In this document: positions 1-7,064 of the stretch, piece after piece
How the letters are laid out: every line of letters starts with the position of its first letter
Numbering within the stretch: the stretch's first letter is position 1
Origin: Candidatus Sulfopaludibacter sp. SbA3
Lineage (GTDB): Bacteria; Acidobacteriota; Terriglobia; 20CM-2-55-15
Assembly (NCBI GenBank): GCA_945861845.1
Contig: CAMAWS010000101.1
Span: 1-8,959, forward strand
DNA: 8,959 nucleotides
Direction of reading: 5' to 3'
The notes under the pieces: model-generated
The model's input: only the letters and a program-made list of their open reading frames with translations
What the model was told of the DNA's origin: nothing
Databases searched by the model: none
Made by a program: the position numbers and the translations under genes

Positions 1-3
1 CCT

Positions 4-27
4 GGCACGGGGCTAAAGCCCCGCGCC
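4..27. repeat. Palindromic hairpin element near window edge
   Basis: Two 10-base arms (4-13 and 18-27) pair around a TAAA loop, with a single A-C mismatch at 7/24; the core is GGGGC-TAAA-GCCCC. It lies about 55 bp past the stop of the minus-strand quinoprotein gene. No T-tract follows the hairpin on either strand, so it is not a textbook intrinsic terminator, though it could still stop or stabilise the transcript. The core resembles palindromes that I recall as dispersed in acidobacterial and other GC-rich genomes. Whether it is repeated in this genome cannot be judged from one copy. Confidence 0.6.
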
Positions 28-81
28 CACAACCGCTTGATCAATTCCAACCCCGACGATCGCTCTCCAGTCCAGAGTCCG

Positions 82-1845
82 CTAGGGCAACGCAAAAACG
101 TAGATCGCGTTGTGTCCCATCACCGCTGGCGGCATGACCTTGCCAATGAGCCCGAGCGGCCCGGTTGTGACCGACTGTCCCGCACCCGTGTACACCATGA
201 CGTACTGCTTGCCGTTGACCGAATAGGTGATGGTGCTGTTGACGATCATGCCGCCGACCACCGTTTCCCACAGGACGTTGCCGGTGTCCGCGTCGAGGGC
301 GCGCAAACGCCGGTTGAGATCGCCGAAAAACACAAGGTCTCCGGCGGTTGTCAGCGCCGATCCGTTGGTCGGCTGTGGTTGCGAGTAGATCACCCGCATC
401 TCGCCCGTTGCGACGTCGATCCTGGCCATTCCCATGTATTTCTGCGGGTCGGAGCCCGGACGCATGATGCCGGTGCGGTTCCCGTAGCCGTTCTGGTTGG
501 AATTGACAGCCTGCATCGACAAGCACTGGTCGTGGAACGGAACATACAGAGCGTTCTTGCCGGGATGATACGCAATTTGCCACAGGCCGCGCGTGTTGTG
601 ATAGCAGCCGATGATGGTGTCGCCGTCCTTCTTGAAAAGCTTTTCGGGATTGACGCCCGTCCGTCCGGTCTTGACGTCGACGACGGTCATGTTGACGTTC
701 GGATCGTCGAAGGGGAACGGCCGCGCCCACAGGAACTGGCCGGTTCCCTGTGCGACGGCAAACATGCCACCGCCTTCGGCGACGGTGATCACGACGTCCT
801 GTTCGGTTCCGGCCGTCACCGCCGGGTTGATCCATTTGACAAATCGCGGGTCCGGGTTCACGCGGGTGCGAACCAGAACGCGTTCCTGGTTATGGTCGGC
901 GTCCCAATCGTCACCGGGCAGTTCCTGGTAGTACCACACGAGCTTGCCGGTTTCGACGTTGAGGGCCACGGTTGAGTTGCTATAGAGCTCTGCCGGGGAA
1001 CTGACGGGGACAGCGTCGTAGCTGCCGTAACGTTTGTACCGTGTGTATGGATTCGGATTGGCAACGCCCCAATACAACACTTTCCGGACCGGATCGTACG
1101 AGCCAGGCAAGCCCCACGGGCCGGCGGCCCGTTGGTCGACTGCCAGGTTGCCCCAGGTGTCGCCTCCCGGATCGCCAGGCGCGGCCGTCACATAGAATTT
1201 CCAGGCCTCTTTGCCTGTCCTGGCGTCGTGCGCGGCAATGAAGCAGAATTCGCGCTTCGCTTGCTGACAGGTGCGGTTCGAGATCACCTTGCCATCGGCC
1301 ACCAGCAATCCACCGGCTGTGATCTGGCCATCGTCGACCTTCGTTTCCCAGCGCAGCTTGCCGGTCTGGGCGTCGATGGCGATCAGGAATCCATCCGGTG
1401 CGCCGAAATAGATCATGTCCTCGTAGATACCGAGGCTCTTGCTTCGCGCCGCCCGCGCCAATACGCCTTGTGGATAGTCGCGCACATACTCCCAAATCAA
1501 ATCGCCGTTGGTGGCGTCGAGGGCCTGAATGCTGGCGCCCGGAGCCATCACGTACATGACGCCGCGATAGACGATTGGCGTCGATTCCTGGACGCCCGCC
1601 GGCAGGCCGCGCGACCATGCCATGCGCAGTTGAGCGACGTTGCCTTTATTGATTTGGTTGAGTGGACTGAAACGGTGTTGATTGTACGTTCGACTGATGT
1701 GGAGCCAGTCGGCCGGATCGGGATTGGCCTGCATCGCCTGGGTAACCGGGACGAACGCTGCGGACTGTGCCGCCACCGGACTCGCCGGACCCGCAGATGC
1801 AACTGCGCCTAATAAGCACGCTGCAACGAGATACAACCTGTTCAT
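82..1845 (-). CDS. Secreted PQQ-dependent alcohol dehydrogenase-like quinoprotein
   Basis: A 587-residue protein of the quinoprotein methanol/ethanol dehydrogenase family, expected to oxidise an alcohol or aldehyde in the periplasm with PQQ. Residues 1-27 form a signal peptide (basic start, hydrophobic core, Ala-rich end). The rest is a beta-propeller with repeated 'A-x-D-x-x-T/N-G-x-x-x-W' blades at about 108-120, 156-167, 205-217, 294-306 and 516-527. By my hand alignment to methanol dehydrogenase, the catalytic Asp is D315 in GDDWDAD, N263 (VANPNP) is the metal-ligand Asn, and E199 may be the ligand Glu. D317, two residues after D315, matches the DxD pattern of lanthanide-using enzymes. 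The vicinal Cys pair is absent, and the usual Arg/Lys that contacts PQQ appears to be G358. Paired cysteines 193/201 and 414/441 may form disulfides. There is no CXXCH haem motif, so a separate electron acceptor would be needed. The start at 1845 is chosen because it is followed by the signal peptide and preceded by an AAGGGGG ribosome site; the frame stays open upstream to 1971, which would spoil the signal peptide and overlap the divergent gene. Substrate is unknown. Confidence 0.88.
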   Translation of the reverse strand: MNRLYLVAACLLGAVASAGPASPVAAQSAAFVPVTQAMQANPDPADWLHISRTYNQHRFSPLNQINKGNVAQLRMAWSRGLPAGVQESTPIVYRGVMYVMAPGASIQALDATNGDLIWEYVRDYPQGVLARAARSKSLGIYEDMIYFGAPDGFLIAIDAQTGKLRWETKVDDGQITAGGLLVADGKVISNRTCQQAKREFCFIAAHDARTGKEAWKFYVTAAPGDPGGDTWGNLAVDQRAAGPWGLPGSYDPVRKVLYWGVANPNPYTRYKRYGSYDAVPVSSPAELYSNSTVALNVETGKLVWYYQELPGDDWDADHNQERVLVRTRVNPDPRFVKWINPAVTAGTEQDVVITVAEGGGMFAVAQGTGQFLWARPFPFDDPNVNMTVVDVKTGRTGVNPEKLFKKDGDTIIGCYHNTRGLWQIAYHPGKNALYVPFHDQCLSMQAVNSNQNGYGNRTGIMRPGSDPQKYMGMARIDVATGEMRVIYSQPQPTNGSALTTAGDLVFFGDLNRRLRALDADTGNVLWETVVGGMIVNSTITYSVNGKQYVMVYTGAGQSVTTGPLGLIGKVMPPAVMGHNAIYVFALP

Positions 1846-1852
1846 GATCCTG

Positions 1853-1876
1853 CCCCCTTGAATTTTTGAAATCATA
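1853..1876 (-). promoter_or_regulatory. Probable -10 box and ribosome site for quinoprotein gene
   Basis: On the minus strand, TATGAT (plus-strand 1871-1876) matches TATAAT at five of six bases and lies about 25 bases before the ATG at 1845. A strong Shine-Dalgarno sequence, AAGGGGG (plus-strand 1853-1859), follows it 7 bases before the start. No convincing -35 hexamer is visible at the usual spacing, so the promoter may need an activator or be weak. The ribosome site decides the start codon. Confidence 0.5.
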
Positions 1877-1943
1877 CGCCCGGTACACTTCCAGACCGCA
1901 TGAGAAATCAGCGGGGCATGAAACACCGCCGGGCGCCATCGCA

Positions 1944-1952
1944 TGCTAGACT
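1944..1952 (+). promoter_or_regulatory. Extended -10-like box just before thrC
   Basis: TGCTAGACT fits the extended -10 pattern TGnTAnnnT. It ends 9 bases before the GTG at 1962, so transcription would begin at or within a few bases of the start codon. No Shine-Dalgarno sequence is visible between box and start. A very similar box precedes the GH57 gene. No clear -35 is seen. This is inference from pattern alone. Confidence 0.35.
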
Positions 1953-1961
1953 TTTCCCCCT

Positions 1962-3143
1962 GTGCCTTCAACCATCACTCATCTTCAGTGTTCGCGGCCT
2001 GCGTGTGGCAAGGTAGCGCCCTATTCCACGTTGCAGAATTTGTGCCCCGTTTGCAGCTCGCCGCTGCTCGCCCGGTACGACCTTTCCATTGCAAAACGGA
2101 CGCTGACCCTCGACGCTGTCCGCACACGCACGCGTACGATGTGGCGGTACGAAGAAGTTCTGCCTGGCGCTCCTCCGGTCTCACTCGGCGAAGGGATGAC
2201 GCCGCTGATTCACGCCGGCCGCCTGGGCGAGCGGACGGGACTGAGCAACCTTTATATAAAGGATGAGGGACTCAATCCGACAGCTTCGTTCAAGGCGCGC
2301 GGACTTTCGGCGGCCGTTACAATGGCCAAGGCCCTTGGAGCCAAAACCCTGGCCCTTCCCACTGCGGGCAATGCCGGGGGCGCGGCAGCGGCTTATGCAG
2401 CGAAGGCGGGTCTGGGCTGCGTGATCGCCATGCCCGCGGATACGCCAATGGCCAACATCATGGAGTCCCGCGCTTTCGGCGCCGATGTGCGCCTGATCGA
2501 TGGCCTCATCTCCGACTGTGGGAAGTTCATTGCGGATAACAGGATCAGAGAGGGCTGGTTCGAAGTTTCCACGCTGAAGGAGCCGTATCGCATCGAAGGC
2601 AAGAAAACGATGGGTTATGAACTGTGGGAGGAATTCGGCGGCAGGCTGCCGGACGTGATTGTCTATCCTACAGGCGGCGGTGTAGGCCTGATCGGGATGT
2701 GGAAGGCTTTCGAGGAATTGGAAACGATGGGACGGATCGGGAGCGAGCGCCCGCGCATGATTGCTGCACAGGCCGAGGGCTGTGCCCCCATCGTCAAAGC
2801 CTTCGAGCAGCACGGCGAGAGCTCGGAATTCTGGAACAATGCCGCCACGGTGGCGTCGGGCCTGCGAGTACCCAAACCGCTCGGGGATTTCCTGATCCTC
2901 GATGACCTTTATGCGAGCCACGGCGAAGCCGTTGCCGCCAGCGACAGTGAAATGCTCGCCGCCTGCCGCGAGATGGCCGCCCTGGAGGGCATTTTCGCCG
3001 CGCCTGAAGGCGGCGCCGGACTTGTCGCGATCCAAAAACTTATCGAACAGAAAAAGATCAGGTGCGACGAAAGCGTCGTGCTGTTCAACACGGGCAGCGG
3101 CTATAAGTATGTTGAAGCCTGGCAAGCCGCCCTGGGAATGTGA
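1962..3143 (+). CDS. thrC: Threonine synthase, zinc-ribbon type (PLP fold type II)
   Basis: A 393-residue cytoplasmic PLP enzyme expected to convert O-phosphohomoserine to threonine and phosphate, the last step of threonine synthesis. An N-terminal zinc-ribbon-like module has C10, C15, C28 and C31. The Schiff-base lysine is K111 in the TASFKARG motif. TAGNAGG (134-140), the phosphate-gripping PTGGGVGLIG (236-245), the threonine-synthase-like EPYRIEGKKT stretch (207-216) and NTGSGYK near the end (376-382) complete the fold. Length fits the family. The GTG start at 1962 is preferred because the next in-frame ATG (residue 60) would remove the whole Cys module; it has no visible Shine-Dalgarno. 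The stop overlaps the start of the transporter gene as GTGA, so the two are almost surely one operon. A relative such as cysteate synthase, which shares this fold, cannot be excluded by eye, but threonine synthase is the best reading. Confidence 0.87.
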   Translation: MPSTITHLQCSRPACGKVAPYSTLQNLCPVCSSPLLARYDLSIAKRTLTLDAVRTRTRTMWRYEEVLPGAPPVSLGEGMTPLIHAGRLGERTGLSNLYIKDEGLNPTASFKARGLSAAVTMAKALGAKTLALPTAGNAGGAAAAYAAKAGLGCVIAMPADTPMANIMESRAFGADVRLIDGLISDCGKFIADNRIREGWFEVSTLKEPYRIEGKKTMGYELWEEFGGRLPDVIVYPTGGGVGLIGMWKAFEELETMGRIGSERPRMIAAQAEGCAPIVKAFEQHGESSEFWNNAATVASGLRVPKPLGDFLILDDLYASHGEAVAASDSEMLAACREMAALEGIFAAPEGGAGLVAIQKLIEQKKIRCDESVVLFNTGSGYKYVEAWQAALGM

Positions 3144-4570
3144 CGTTGAAACGCGATTGGAGAACGCTCCACGTTCTCGGCGGGCCGGTGGTCTTTCTGC
3201 TGTTGCTTCTGGCGCCGGCGCCGTCGATCCCGTATGCGGTACGCGGCAGCCTCGGCCTTCTCCTGTGGATGGCGTGGTGGTGGATATTCGAGCCGGTCAA
3301 CCTGGCAGTCACCGGATTTCTGCCGCTCGTAGTGCTTTCTCTCTTCGATTTTCTCCCGGTTGGTAAAATCCTGCCCTCCTATTCCGAAGAACTGATCATC
3401 CTGTTGCTGGGCGCCAACATTCTCTCGACTGTCTGGACCCGCTGGGGCTTGGATCGCCGCATTGCCCTGGTGTCCCTGATTGGAGTGGGAACCGGTGCGC
3501 GGCGTCAGATCATCGTATGGTTCGCCATTGCAACCGTACTCAGCGCGTTCCTCCCCAATACGGTTGTCGCGGCAGCCCTGATGCCAATCGTTCTGGCGAT
3601 GCTCCGGTTTATCGGCGTACAGCAGATCAAGGAAAGCGCGTTCGGCTCAGCCCTCCTGATCGCGATTGCATGGGGAACCAGCGTCGGCGGATTCTGGACA
3701 CCGCTCGGTGGCGCACCCAATCTGCTCACGATCCGGCTTGTGCAGCAGACCGTTATTGGGCACGAGTTCCTTTTCATGACGTGGGTGACCCGACTGCTGC
3801 CGTTCGCCGTCGTGATTGCCGGCGTTTCCTTCATCTTCATGAAATTTGCCTTCAAGCCGGAACTGGAGCAGGTGGAAGGAACGCGCGATTATTTTTCTGG
3901 TGAACTCCGTTCGCTTGGAAAACTGACGGCGCCGGAAAGGTGGAGTTTGTTCTTCTTTGTAGCGGCAACGCTGCTGGCTTTTACCCGGCAGTTCTATTCC
4001 TCGCTATTACCAGGTTTCACTCCGGCATATGCGTTCCTGACCTTCGCTGTGCTGTGTTTCGTGATCCGGCACAGGGGCGAGCCGCTGCTGAAATGGGACT
4101 ATGCGCAAAAGCACATGGCCTGGGGATTGTTCTACCTCTTCGCCGGGGGAACAGCATTGGGTGAGATCCTCAGCCAGACCGGCACTGCGAAGTATGTGGC
4201 CGACCTGCTGGTTCCATTTACCGGCGCCGGAGGGTTCCAGGCCGTTTTCGTGTTTTCGCTCATGACAATGGTCATCACGCAGATCACCAGTAACACGGCG
4301 GCAATCGCGATTATGGTGCCGATCACGATCAGTACATTCCAGAGCCTCGGACTCAATCCGATGCCCTTCGTATATATCGTCGCCGTTGCGGGGAATTGTG
4401 GATTCATGCTTCCGTCGTCCGCCGGTGGTCCCGCGGTTGCTGCCGGTTACGGCGTGAATCTCAAGATGATGTTTGCTCGCGGTTTCTGGCTCACTGTGTT
4501 GCTCTGGTCCGTTATTGTCCTCATGGGCTATCTGCTCATGACGTACTGGCCAGGATTTGCGATCGCTTGA
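3140..4570 (+). CDS. SLC13/DASS-family anion (dicarboxylate-type) transporter
   Basis: A 476-residue inner-membrane protein with about 11 hydrophobic segments, related to the divalent-anion:sodium symporters (INDY/CitT/SdcS group). It shows the two-fold inverted repeat typical of that family: hairpin and substrate-loop motifs LPNT (138-141) with TPLGGAPN (187-194) in the first half, and TSNT (383-386) with LPSSAGGPAVA (424-434) in the second. The LLLGANILSTVWTRWGLDRRIAL stretch (88-110) is also family-like. The second SNT motif is intact, but the first is PNT, and the second-half PPNA element is replaced by AGGPAVA, so substrate or ion coupling may differ from characterised members. The GTG start at 3140 overlaps the thrC stop by 4 bases, implying translational coupling. 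Likely substrates are di- or tricarboxylates, acidic amino acids or sulfate; the sequence does not decide among them. Confidence 0.82.
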   Translation: MTLKRDWRTLHVLGGPVVFLLLLLAPAPSIPYAVRGSLGLLLWMAWWWIFEPVNLAVTGFLPLVVLSLFDFLPVGKILPSYSEELIILLLGANILSTVWTRWGLDRRIALVSLIGVGTGARRQIIVWFAIATVLSAFLPNTVVAAALMPIVLAMLRFIGVQQIKESAFGSALLIAIAWGTSVGGFWTPLGGAPNLLTIRLVQQTVIGHEFLFMTWVTRLLPFAVVIAGVSFIFMKFAFKPELEQVEGTRDYFSGELRSLGKLTAPERWSLFFFVAATLLAFTRQFYSSLLPGFTPAYAFLTFAVLCFVIRHRGEPLLKWDYAQKHMAWGLFYLFAGGTALGEILSQTGTAKYVADLLVPFTGAGGFQAVFVFSLMTMVITQITSNTAAIAIMVPITISTFQSLGLNPMPFVYIVAVAGNCGFMLPSSAGGPAVAAGYGVNLKMMFARGFWLTVLLWSVIVLMGYLLMTYWPGFAIA

Positions 4571-4591
4571 TACGCCGGAAGGGCCTAGGAT

Positions 4592-4615
4592 TTTCGGCCG
4601 CGAGTCACGCCGAAA
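4592..4615. terminator. Possible bidirectional terminator hairpin
   Basis: Seven-base arms TTTCGGC (4592-4598) and GCCGAAA (4609-4615) flank a 10-base loop in the 100-bp gap between convergent stop codons at 4570 and 4671. The placement suits a shared terminator. Neither strand has a T-tract after the stem, so an intrinsic mechanism is doubtful. The rest of the gap shows no gene. Confidence 0.35.
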
Positions 4616-4670
4616 CCGCGAATTAAGCCGTCAGGCGCCCACAGGTAGACGGAAAACGATTGAGGACTCC

Positions 4671-6962
4671 TCACGTCTTCACCCGCAGCATCAACCAGAT
4701 TCCGCCCGATCCAAATATCAAATTTGGAAACCATGCGGCGATGAACGGGGAAAGGCGATTGACGGCGCCCAGCTTGTCGAACAGTTCGAATGTGGACCAG
4801 TAGACGATTCCGACAACGACGCAGAGGCCGATGCCGTAAAAGGCGCCTTTCTTCCCGGTGGTGAAAGCAAAGGGCACGCCGATTATGGCCATTATGAAGG
4901 CGACGAGAGGGAACGAGAGCTTTCGATTGAGGTCCACGGTCAGGCTGCTGACGTCGAACCCGCTCTGCTTGAGGTCGTCGATGTATCCCTTCAATTCGAC
5001 ATAGGTCATTTGCGCCGCCGGACGCACCTCCTTCTTGAAATAATCCGGATTGTCCATCTCCGGAAACTGAAGACGCTCGAATGGCGCATATTCCACTGAA
5101 TTGTTGGGTCCCAGCTTCCGGACCCAGCCGTCGTGAAGCGTCCAGTAGAAGCGGTCCCATTCGGCGCGTGATGCAAAGACCCATTCGTTCAGCTCGAACG
5201 TGTCCGGTTTGAAAGCAAAGATGGAGACGCCTCCGAAAACGTTGTTGTCGGGATCAAAATAGCCGTAGTGATAGATCCGTCCGTCGGAGCCTGCCATCCA
5301 TTTGCGCTCCGGATTGCGGTAAGTCTGTGGAGCGCGGCCCTTGATGACGTTTCGAAATTCGTCCTGCCTCTGATTCGAGTAGGGCAACAGATAATCCTGC
5401 ATGACATAGAGGCTCGCCGATAGAAGCAGTCCCATCATGAGAAGCGGCAGGGCCGTGCGGTACAAGCTCACGGCGCCGGCCTTGACGGCAAGAAGTTCGT
5501 TCGTTTTCGTCAGTGTTCCAAGATTGATGAGCACGGCCAGCAGGACTGTAAGGGGAATGACCCAGTAGAGAATCTGGGGCAACAGGAAGACGAAATAGTT
5601 CGCGACTACGGAAGTAGCGACGTTATTCCTGAGAATATCGGGCAAGAGTTCAAAGAGCGTGACGATTGCGAAGAGCGCGACGAACACCACAAGAACCAAC
5701 AGGAAGAAGAACCAGAACCCGCGCAGGACGTAGATATCCAGGACACGGAAGAACTTGGGATGGTGTGAAAACGAATAGGCCCAGCGGCTCAAGCGCTTTC
5801 GGATGGGCTGGACCAGGCCCGTTTGGGATGTAAACCAGGTCATTGCCGAGGCCATGAGCGCAAGGAACCGGTTCTCGTGTTCCCGGTCCGCCTTTGAAAG
5901 CAGGATAACGCCCAGCGCTGCAAACCCGATATTAGCGATCCATGCGCCGAATAGTGGCGAGATCCTGGCTATTCCGGCAATGCGTGTTCCACCGATAAAG
6001 ACGAGGTAATAAACGAGCATCAGGATCAGGCTCAGCACAAGGCCCATCGACTTGCCACCGCGTGTGGTCGAGACGCCGAGCGGCAGGGCCAGCAGTGCGA
6101 ATGCCAGGCAGGCGAAGGGCAGCGCAAGCCGCCGATGAAACTCGATGCGTTCCTCGTAAGTCGCAGATCCGGCCTGCATATGGGCCCAGAGTTCGGCTGT
6201 TGAGGTCTGGAGTGGCAGGGGTTTATCTGAGATCACGGCCTCGGGCATGGCAATCGAGACCGTGTTGGACTTGAATGTTGAAAACGAATACCGCTCAGGT
6301 GAGAGCGGATCTGGCACGATGTGGGTGTTTCCGTCGGTGAGTGTCAGCTGGAATTGCCGGGTCTTTTCGTCGGATACGAGCGTCCCGGAGCGCGCGAACG
6401 TAACGCTGGGCGAGTCGGGATTGCTCATGTCGGAAAGCAGGATGCCGCGCCACTGCAACCCATCGGGGGAACTCTCCTGGACGTAAACGGCTCGATTGGG
6501 CAGCTTCTCGTTGAAGACCCGCGGTTTCAGCTCCAGCGACACCTGCCTCATCAGCATCTCGCGCTCCAGACCACGGAGCCGCCCGGCAGTTTGCGGGGCT
6601 ATCCATACAGTCAATGCCAGATTGAGCGCCCAGGCCACCGTGCCCAGAAACATCACGGGTACCAGCAGCCGTTTCATCGAAATCCCGGCGGCGCGGAATG
6701 CCGTTGCTTCGCTGTCGGAAGAGATTCGCCCGAATCCGGTAAGGATTCCGACAAGCACCGCCATGGGGATCGTATAGGTCAGGGCATAAGGGACGATCGC
6801 CAGGGATATTGCCCACACCTGCTCAGCCGTTGCCGCCTGCCGGACAATCAACTCCAGGAACCGTCCAAGTTCCCGCGAGGCGAGGAAGAAGGTCAGCACC
6901 AACAGCGCAATCAGCGATGGGACCAGCGTTTCGCGAAAAATGTAGCGGTCTAATATTCGCAT
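4671..6962 (-). CDS. lptF/lptG: Fused LptF-LptG lipopolysaccharide export permease
   Basis: A 763-residue inner-membrane protein containing two complete YjgP/YjgQ-family units in one chain. They form the transmembrane part of the LptB2FG transporter, which extracts LPS from the inner membrane and passes it towards LptC/LptA. The LptF half (about 1-357) opens with the characteristic MRILDRYIFRE, has three N-terminal membrane helices, a periplasmic beta-rich domain (about 130-270) and C-terminal helices with RRLALPFACLAFALLALPLG. A linker of about 50 residues (358-406), basic near its C-terminal end, leads to the LptG half (from VLDIYVLRGFW, about 407-763), which repeats the plan, including RKLSFPLVAFIMAIIGVPFAF. 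Most bacteria encode the halves as separate genes of about 360 residues. The frame extends to an ATG at 7028 (22 more residues, Ala/Arg-rich), but the start at 6962 matches the family N terminus; neither has a good Shine-Dalgarno. No ATPase (lptB) gene is nearby. Confidence 0.9.
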   Translation of the reverse strand: MRILDRYIFRETLVPSLIALLVLTFFLASRELGRFLELIVRQAATAEQVWAISLAIVPYALTYTIPMAVLVGILTGFGRISSDSEATAFRAAGISMKRLLVPVMFLGTVAWALNLALTVWIAPQTAGRLRGLEREMLMRQVSLELKPRVFNEKLPNRAVYVQESSPDGLQWRGILLSDMSNPDSPSVTFARSGTLVSDEKTRQFQLTLTDGNTHIVPDPLSPERYSFSTFKSNTVSIAMPEAVISDKPLPLQTSTAELWAHMQAGSATYEERIEFHRRLALPFACLAFALLALPLGVSTTRGGKSMGLVLSLILMLVYYLVFIGGTRIAGIARISPLFGAWIANIGFAALGVILLSKADREHENRFLALMASAMTWFTSQTGLVQPIRKRLSRWAYSFSHHPKFFRVLDIYVLRGFWFFFLLVLVVFVALFAIVTLFELLPDILRNNVATSVVANYFVFLLPQILYWVIPLTVLLAVLINLGTLTKTNELLAVKAGAVSLYRTALPLLMMGLLLSASLYVMQDYLLPYSNQRQDEFRNVIKGRAPQTYRNPERKWMAGSDGRIYHYGYFDPDNNVFGGVSIFAFKPDTFELNEWVFASRAEWDRFYWTLHDGWVRKLGPNNSVEYAPFERLQFPEMDNPDYFKKEVRPAAQMTYVELKGYIDDLKQSGFDVSSLTVDLNRKLSFPLVAFIMAIIGVPFAFTTGKKGAFYGIGLCVVVGIVYWSTFELFDKLGAVNRLSPFIAAWFPNLIFGSGGIWLMLRVKT

Positions 6963-7048
6963 AGCATGAGCGGCTGCGAATGCAAGCCCGCGCGAAGCGT
7001 GAGCGCGATAGCGCGAAACTTGCAGCATAGGGCGCAGCCATCAAGTGA

Positions 7049-7057
7049 TGCTATTCT
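7049..7057 (+). promoter_or_regulatory. Extended -10-like box just before GH57 gene
   Basis: TGCTATTCT fits the extended -10 consensus TGnTATnnT well and ends 7 bases before the ATG at 7065, so the transcript would begin at or very near the start codon. No Shine-Dalgarno sequence is present upstream of the ATG. No clear -35 is visible, which is acceptable for extended -10 promoters. Pattern evidence only. Confidence 0.4.
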
Positions 7058-7064
7058 GCCATTT

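Noticed and set aside
37..975. Long plus-strand open frame (312 codons) opposite the quinoprotein gene
   Set aside because: It lies antisense to a well-supported gene and shows no recognisable domain; GC-rich coding strands commonly leave such shadows.
1878..1934. GCCCGG/CCGGGC inverted repeat in the quinoprotein-thrC spacer as an operator
   Set aside because: Six-base GC-only arms 45 bases apart give no convincing dyad in GC-rich DNA.
1846..1971. 42-residue upstream extension of the quinoprotein frame
   Set aside because: It would bury the signal peptide and overlap the divergent thrC start; the ATG at 1845 has a strong ribosome site.
6981..7024. TGCAAG/CTTGCA inverted repeat in the lptFG-GH57 spacer as an operator
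   Set aside because: Only six-base arms about 32 bases apart with unmatched flanks; this is expected by chance in such sequence.
6963..7028. 22-residue upstream extension of the LptF-LptG frame
   Set aside because: The family N terminus begins at MRILDRYIFRE, and the extension is Ala/Arg-rich and unlike the family. Not fully excluded, since neither start has a good ribosome site.
6966..7064. 33-residue upstream extension of the GH57 frame
   Set aside because: GH57 proteins start immediately before the HxHQP strand, and the extension is composed of spacer sequence between divergent genes.
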